Below, one piece after another: positions 58,861 through 64,000 of a stretch of DNA of 64,000 nucleotides; position 1 is the first letter of the stretch, and each line of letters starts with the position of its first letter. This stretch comes from Akkermansiaceae bacterium (GTDB lineage: Bacteria; Verrucomicrobiota; Verrucomicrobiia; Verrucomicrobiales; Akkermansiaceae), in contig CAIKDP010000073.1 in assembly GCA_903826205.1 (NCBI GenBank), positions 1-64,000 on the forward strand, given 5' to 3'. The position numbers were made by a program, and so were the translations under genes. The notes under the pieces were generated by a model, which did not search any database, was not told the DNA's origin, and was given only the letters and a program-made list of their open reading frames with translations.

Positions 58861-60804
58861 ATGGCCCACAAACCAACCCACCCTGTCACCCGTGCCGCCT
58901 TTGGTGTCGGCGCGCTGGTCGCCATCGCGGTCCTAGCCAACTGGCTCGTGTCCATCACCCCGGCCGGCAACCGCGGCCAGGACTTCACTGAAAACAAGAT
59001 CCACACTCTCTCGGAAGGCACCCGCGGCATCCTCGCCGAACTGGACACTCCGGTGGTCATCCGCTACTACGCATCTCGTAATACCGCCTACATGCCGGAG
59101 GTGCTCAAGCTCCACATGCGGCGCGTGGATGATCTGCTCAAGGAGTACGGCGCGCTGTCCAAGGGTAAACTCCGTATCGATGAACTCGATCCCCAACCGG
59201 ATACCGACGCCGAGGACTCCGCCAATCTCGATGGCATCAATGGCCAGCGCATGGACGACCAGAATCTCTTCTTCGGCCTGGCTGTCACCTGTCTGGACCG
59301 CACCAGTGTCATTCCATTCCTCGATCCTAACGACGAGACCATGTTGGAATACCACCTGTCCAAAGCCATTGCCGAGGTGGCCACGCCCGCCAAACCGGTG
59401 ATCGGCGTCATGTCCGCCCTGGAGTTGGCAGGCAGCCCCGCGCAGATGCCCGGCCAGCGGCCCACGCCGGGCTGGGTCTTCTATCAGCAATTGAAACAAT
59501 CCTTCGAGGTCAGGGACCTTGGCATGACTCCGACCGTGATTGATCCCAAGGAGATCAAGGTGCTGCTGCTGTTCCATCCCGCGGGCATCACTCCGGCGGC
59601 CGAGTTTGCCGTGGACCAATACCTGCTCGGCGGCGGTACCGTCGTGGCCTGCCTCGATGCCTTCTCGGTGGTCGCCCAAATGACCAGCGGCGGCAATCCG
59701 ATGATGGGCGGTGGCGGCACTCCCACCACCTCCACATTGCCCACTTTGTTAGGGGCCTGGGGCATGAGTTTTGAGTCCGGCCAGGCCCTGGCCGACCCGA
59801 CTTACCTGACTCCCATGCGGACAAAAACGGGTGAGACCGATGCCATGGCCATCCTGACCCTGCCGCAGGAAGCGATGCCACAAAAGGACAACGTCATCAC
59901 CAAGGATCTCAAATCCATCATGCTGTTGATACCCGGAGCCTTCACCCAGACCGGGGGTGCGGGCGTGGCTGCCAATACCTTGGTGCGATCCTCGCTGCGC
60001 GCCGGTTTGGTGGATTCCATGAAAGCCTCGCGCCTCGATCCGTCCCTGGCCACTTCCCTTAAATCCAAGGGTGTTGCCTATGACCTCGTCACCCACCTGA
60101 GCGGTACCTTCAAGAGCGCCTTCCCTAACGGAAAACCGGGCGAACCGCCGCCCGCGCCCAAGGCGGAGGAACCCAAGAAGGAAATCGGCCAGTTGCCCGC
60201 AGAGGTGAAAAAAGAAGCTCCCAAGCCGCAATGGCTCAAGGAAGGGAGCGCGGCTGGCAATGTGTTCCTGATTGCCGACATCGACGCGTTTTACGACCAA
60301 TTTGCCTATAAAGTCCAAAATTTCGGTGGCATGCAGATGGCGTCGCCGGCCAACGGCAACTCCTCGCTGCTCTTCAATCTGTTGGATCAGGCCACCGGTT
60401 CGAAACACCTCATTGGATCGCGTTCACGTGCCGCGGTGCGCCGGCCGTTCACCGTGATTCAGGCCATGGAGGCAACCTTCAATAAGGAGGTCGGCCAGGA
60501 AATCGCCAACTTCCAAGCCAAACAAGAAGAGGCCCAGCGCAAACTCAGCGACCTCCAGGCGAAGAAATCCCAAGGCTCGGATCTCCATCTCTCGCCGGAA
60601 CAGGAAGCCGAGATCCGCAAGTGGCGCCACGAAAGCGTGGAATACTCCCGCCAGATCCGCGAAAAGGAAAAAGACCTGCGCCGCCAAAAAGACAAACTCG
60701 CCGGCAATATCACCTTGCTCAACGTCGCCGTCATGCCCGCCATCGTCATCCTCTTTGGTTTCGCACTCTTCCTCAAACGCCGTTCCTCCACCCGCGCCCG
60801 CTGA
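58861..60804 (+). CDS. GldG-like ABC-associated auxiliary protein
   Basis: RGQDFTENKIHTLSEGTRGILAELDTPVVIRYYASR, DQYLLGGGTVVACLDAFSVV, C-terminal coiled coil and TM. Confidence 0.87.
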   Translation: MAHKPTHPVTRAAFGVGALVAIAVLANWLVSITPAGNRGQDFTENKIHTLSEGTRGILAELDTPVVIRYYASRNTAYMPEVLKLHMRRVDDLLKEYGALSKGKLRIDELDPQPDTDAEDSANLDGINGQRMDDQNLFFGLAVTCLDRTSVIPFLDPNDETMLEYHLSKAIAEVATPAKPVIGVMSALELAGSPAQMPGQRPTPGWVFYQQLKQSFEVRDLGMTPTVIDPKEIKVLLLFHPAGITPAAEFAVDQYLLGGGTVVACLDAFSVVAQMTSGGNPMMGGGGTPTTSTLPTLLGAWGMSFESGQALADPTYLTPMRTKTGETDAMAILTLPQEAMPQKDNVITKDLKSIMLLIPGAFTQTGGAGVAANTLVRSSLRAGLVDSMKASRLDPSLATSLKSKGVAYDLVTHLSGTFKSAFPNGKPGEPPPAPKAEEPKKEIGQLPAEVKKEAPKPQWLKEGSAAGNVFLIADIDAFYDQFAYKVQNFGGMQMASPANGNSSLLFNLLDQATGSKHLIGSRSRAAVRRPFTVIQAMEATFNKEVGQEIANFQAKQEEAQRKLSDLQAKKSQGSDLHLSPEQEAEIRKWRHESVEYSRQIREKEKDLRRQKDKLAGNITLLNVAVMPAIVILFGFALFLKRRSSTRAR

Positions 60805-60812
60805 GCTGGAGG

Positions 60813-60849
60813 CTCAAATCTCAGATTTCAAATCTCAAATTTCAAATCC
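60813..60849. repeat. AAATCTC-type AT-rich leader repeat
   Basis: ctcaaatctcagatttcaaatctcaaatttcaaatcc, followed by cctccctccATG. Confidence 0.9.
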
Positions 60850-60858
60850 CCTCCCTCC

Positions 60859-62190
60859 ATGAACAAACGCCAAGTGATCTTCCTCTGGCTCATTGCCATC
60901 GCCCTCGGCGGCGCCGTCGCCTACGTCAAGTGCGGCCAGAAACAAGCCACCGCTACCACCACCGCCCGCAGCGCCGGACAAACGTTGTTCGTAGCCTTCC
61001 CCGCGACCGAGGTCGCCGGTATCGATATCCAAGGCATCGGCAATGTCACCAACCTCGTCAAAAAGGACGGCCTATGGATCGTCACCCAGCGCGATGACTA
61101 TCCAGCCAACGTCAACATGGTCAATGAATTCATCCGCACGCTCGAGGACCTCAAGGTCACTCAGGGAATCCAAGCCGGCCCCTCGTTTGCCCCGCGCTTT
61201 GGCCTCGATGAAGCCGCCACCACCGCGGAAAAACGCGGCCTGACAGCCGTGTTCAAAAATGCCAAGGGCGATGAACTCGCCAAGGTTTCCATCGACCGCC
61301 GTGTCGCCGCCGAAAACGCCGCATCCCCCTACGGTGGCGCACCTAACGGACGCTTCATCCGCAACCACAAGGACAGCAACAGCATCTATCGCGTCAATGA
61401 AGGATTCGCCTCCCTCAGCGACGATCCCAAACGCTGGCTCGCCGAGGGCTTCACCCAGGTCGAAAAAATCAAGTCCGTCGCCGTCACCCAGCCGGACAAG
61501 ACCGACCTCGCTTGGAAACTCACCCGCGACACCGAAGACGGCCCCTTTGCTCTTGTGGCTGCCGCCGCCGGCGAAACCCTCGATACCGCCGCCACCGACC
61601 CGCTCAAATCCTTGTTCTCCTACGCCCGCTTTGACGACGTGATTTCCGCCGCCAGCACTGCCGAACGCCTCCAACCCACCGGCAAGCGCATCGCCACCAT
61701 CGAGACCATCGAAGGGTTCACCTACACTCTAACATTCACACCGCTCAAGCCCGCGACCACGCCGCCGCCGGCTCCCAACCCGGCCAGCCCAACCCCGCCT
61801 GCCACCGACAATTACGCGCTCACCGTGGCTGTGACCGCGGAGTTGCCGAAGGAGCGCAAGAAAGCCGAAGGCGAGAAATCCGAGGACGCCAAGACCAAGG
61901 ACAGCGCCTTCACCGACCGTCTCAAGATCCTCACCCAGCGCTTGGATAAGGAAAAAGCCCTCGCCGGCCGCACCTTCGAAGTCAGCAAATTCACCGTCGA
62001 CGCCTTGCTCAAGGAGCGCTCCGCCTTGCTCAAGAAAGACGCCCCTGTCACCCCCCCGCCTGCCACTGGCATGCCCCAGCCCGGCGCTCCGCCCGCCGCC
62101 ACCAAGCCCATCGAAACCTTCACTCCTCCCATCGCCATCCCCCCGATGCCCGTGGAAGACAAGCCCGCCGACAAGCCCGCCGGTGAGTAA
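60859..62190 (+). CDS. DUF4340-like protein
   Basis: Single N-terminal TM; LFVAFPATEVAGIDIQGIGNVTNLVKKDGLWIVTQRDDYPANVNMVNEFIRTLEDLKV typical of DUF4340; adjacent to Gld-like genes. Confidence 0.8.
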   Translation: MNKRQVIFLWLIAIALGGAVAYVKCGQKQATATTTARSAGQTLFVAFPATEVAGIDIQGIGNVTNLVKKDGLWIVTQRDDYPANVNMVNEFIRTLEDLKVTQGIQAGPSFAPRFGLDEAATTAEKRGLTAVFKNAKGDELAKVSIDRRVAAENAASPYGGAPNGRFIRNHKDSNSIYRVNEGFASLSDDPKRWLAEGFTQVEKIKSVAVTQPDKTDLAWKLTRDTEDGPFALVAAAAGETLDTAATDPLKSLFSYARFDDVISAASTAERLQPTGKRIATIETIEGFTYTLTFTPLKPATTPPPAPNPASPTPPATDNYALTVAVTAELPKERKKAEGEKSEDAKTKDSAFTDRLKILTQRLDKEKALAGRTFEVSKFTVDALLKERSALLKKDAPVTPPPATGMPQPGAPPAATKPIETFTPPIAIPPMPVEDKPADKPAGE

Positions 62191-62262
62191 GGCCCAACTG
62201 GAATAGAGGTCAGGGCCGGGACCTTTTTCCACTCCGTCCGAGGACGCAGAGTGATATTGCCA

Positions 62263-62297
62263 GTTCAACATATAATGCCAGACATTATATTGTTGAC
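62263..62297. promoter_or_regulatory. AT-rich imperfect palindrome upstream of mutL; candidate promoter/operator
   Basis: gttcaacatataatg-ccaga-cattatattgttgac; includes TTCAAC-N16-TATATT. Confidence 0.4.
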
Positions 62298-62344
62298 GGA
62301 TTGGGGTTGGAAAACTGGCGGGAGGAGGCTAGGTTGGCGGGGCG

Positions 62345-64000
62345 ATGTCGAAAATCCGGGTGCTCTCTGACATTCTGGCCAGCCAAGTGGCGGCCGGGGA
62401 GGTGGTGGAACGTCCGGCCTCGGTGGTCAAGGAGTTGGTGGAAAACAGCATTGATGCCGGCGCCGGCGAAATCCGCGTCGACGTCGATCGCGGCGGGTCG
62501 GCCCTGATCCGCGTGAGCGACGATGGCTGCGGCATGTCGCGCGAAGACGCGCTGCTTTCGTTGGAGCGTCACGCGACCAGCAAACTGCGCAACGCCGGGG
62601 ATTTGGCAGCGATCCGCACCCTGGGATTTCGCGGGGAAGCCGTGCCGAGCATTGCGAGCGTGTCGAGGTTTCGAATGGTCACGCGGGAGGCGGTGGCGGT
62701 GGCGGGGACGGAAATTTTGGTGGAGGGCGGGAAATTCTGCGATGTGAGGGAAGCGGGTTGCGCGCCGGGCACGGTGATCGAAGCCAAGGCGTTGTTTTTC
62801 AACATGCCGGCCCGCCGCAAATTCATGCGCGCGGAATCGACGGAGGCGGCGCACGTCGAGCACCAGTTGCGTTTGCATGCGCTGGGGGCGCCGCACATTC
62901 GCTTCCGCCTGCGGCGGGACGACCGGGAGGTGTTTGATCTGGCGCCGGTGGCACGGGCCGTGGACCGGGTGCGGCAGTTGTTAGGTCCGGAGTTGGCCAG
63001 GGAATTGATCACCTTGCCGGTCACCCATGGCAACGGCATCTCGGTGGAGGGTTTTGTTTTGCCCGCAGCCCATGCCCGCAAGGGACGGCGTCATCAAATC
63101 GTGATTTTGAACGGCCGGCCAGTGGAAGATGCCGTGATTTCGCGGGCCTTGGCCGAGGGGTTTCGCGGGGCGTTGGCCGACGGGATGTTTCCTGCGGCCT
63201 GGCTGTGGATCGATCTGGAGCCGGCGCTGGTGGATGTGAATGTGCACCCGGCCAAACGCGAGGTGCGCTTTCACCGGCCGATCGAAGTGCGGGAAACCAT
63301 CTTGGAGGCGGTGCTAGCCGGGCTGAAGCCACCCGCGCCGCCGCCGGTCAAAAGGGTGGTGCCAACGCGGGATGTTCTAACGGGTGAGTCACCAGACGGT
63401 GGTCACAGACCGCCGCCACAAGGCGAAGGGCCGCCGCCATTCCAGAGTCGGGCGGTGCAGCCAGGCCTGTCACGGCGGCCGGAAATTTCAAGCGACGAGA
63501 CAGGTGCGGGCGGGGTGGCAGTGGAAGCGATTCCGCTGGTGGGTCGGCAGCCGGTGTTTCGGATCATGGGCATGTTGCACCAACGCCTGGTGGTGATGGA
63601 GAGTGAGGATGGCTTGGTGGTGTTTGATCCGAAGGCGGGGCGGGAGCGGGTGTATTATGAACAACTGCTGCGGCAGCATTCCGGCGGGCTGGAAACGCAA
63701 AGCCTGCTGGTGCCTGTGTTGCTAGAGCTGGATCCGCGGGATTTGGACCTGGTGTTGCGGGAGCGGCTGGCGCTGGCGGAGGCCGGGATCGAGGTGGAGG
63801 CATTTGGCGGCAATACCCTGCAAGTGCGGTGTCTGCCGGCGTGCCTGCCGGTCGATGATCCGCGGCCATTTCTGGGTGCCTTGATGGACGAATTGCTGCA
63901 TGAATCCGCGCCGGGTGCCCGCTTTGCCTTTGAGCGGCTGGCGCGTTTGTTAGCCAAACGTGCGGCGGCTCTGGTATCGCCCAAGCAGGCGGAATGCGAG
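62345..64000 (+). CDS. mutL: DNA mismatch repair protein MutL, truncated at the window edge
   Basis: IRVLSDILASQVAAGEVVERPASVVKELVENSIDAGAGEIRVDV, VSDDGCGM, RHATSKL, LGFRGEA, VNVHPAKREVRF. Not in the supplied ORF list because it runs off the edge. Confidence 0.96.
   Translation, partial: MSKIRVLSDILASQVAAGEVVERPASVVKELVENSIDAGAGEIRVDVDRGGSALIRVSDDGCGMSREDALLSLERHATSKLRNAGDLAAIRTLGFRGEAVPSIASVSRFRMVTREAVAVAGTEILVEGGKFCDVREAGCAPGTVIEAKALFFNMPARRKFMRAESTEAAHVEHQLRLHALGAPHIRFRLRRDDREVFDLAPVARAVDRVRQLLGPELARELITLPVTHGNGISVEGFVLPAAHARKGRRHQIVILNGRPVEDAVISRALAEGFRGALADGMFPAAWLWIDLEPALVDVNVHPAKREVRFHRPIEVRETILEAVLAGLKPPAPPPVKRVVPTRDVLTGESPDGGHRPPPQGEGPPPFQSRAVQPGLSRRPEISSDETGAGGVAVEAIPLVGRQPVFRIMGMLHQRLVVMESEDGLVVFDPKAGRERVYYEQLLRQHSGGLETQSLLVPVLLELDPRDLDLVLRERLALAEAGIEVEAFGGNTLQVRCLPACLPVDDPRPFLGALMDELLHESAPGARFAFERLARLLAKRAAALVSPKQAECE

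Overview
This is a GC-rich bacterial chromosomal window, densely packed with housekeeping genes. Gene content suggests Verrucomicrobiota (Verrucomicrobiales-like), but that is an inference. I recognise fucI (partial, left edge), a YfcH-like epimerase, galK, bioD, a squalene/phytoene synthase, ileS, lspA, pheS, pheT, two sugar-kinase-like APH proteins, argB, korA/korB, a VanZ-like protein, pepP, a purine nucleoside phosphorylase, two PIN-domain toxin-antitoxin pairs, a Ski2-like helicase, a fucP-like transporter, HU, a YiiX-like permuted cysteine peptidase and the full F-type ATP synthase operon (atpBEFHAGDC). Further right are a Bat/MoxR operon, bactofilin, an FHA protein, mutS, a three-gene two-component cluster, a DEAD-box helicase, a Gld-like ABC exporter and mutL (partial, right edge). 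I saw no rRNA, tRNA, CRISPR array, prophage, transposase or recognisable defence system. The most interesting signals are at the DNA-word level. (1) The pentamer GTTAG/CTAAC recurs on both strands and in all codon phases and appears to drive synonymous codon choice: Leu TTA is almost always G-TTA-G, Pro-Asn is often CCT-AAC, and Val-Arg often GTT-AGR. (2) An interspersed paired-hairpin element with a GTGA tetraloop and compensatory stem changes occurs at four intergenic sites. (3) Start codons lack Shine-Dalgarno motifs and follow G-poor, C-rich leaders, several of which carry a recurring AAATCTCAAATTTCAAATCTC-type or short tandem repeat. (4) A 26-bp tandem array of hairpins lies upstream of ileS. 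All counts were made by eye and need computational confirmation.
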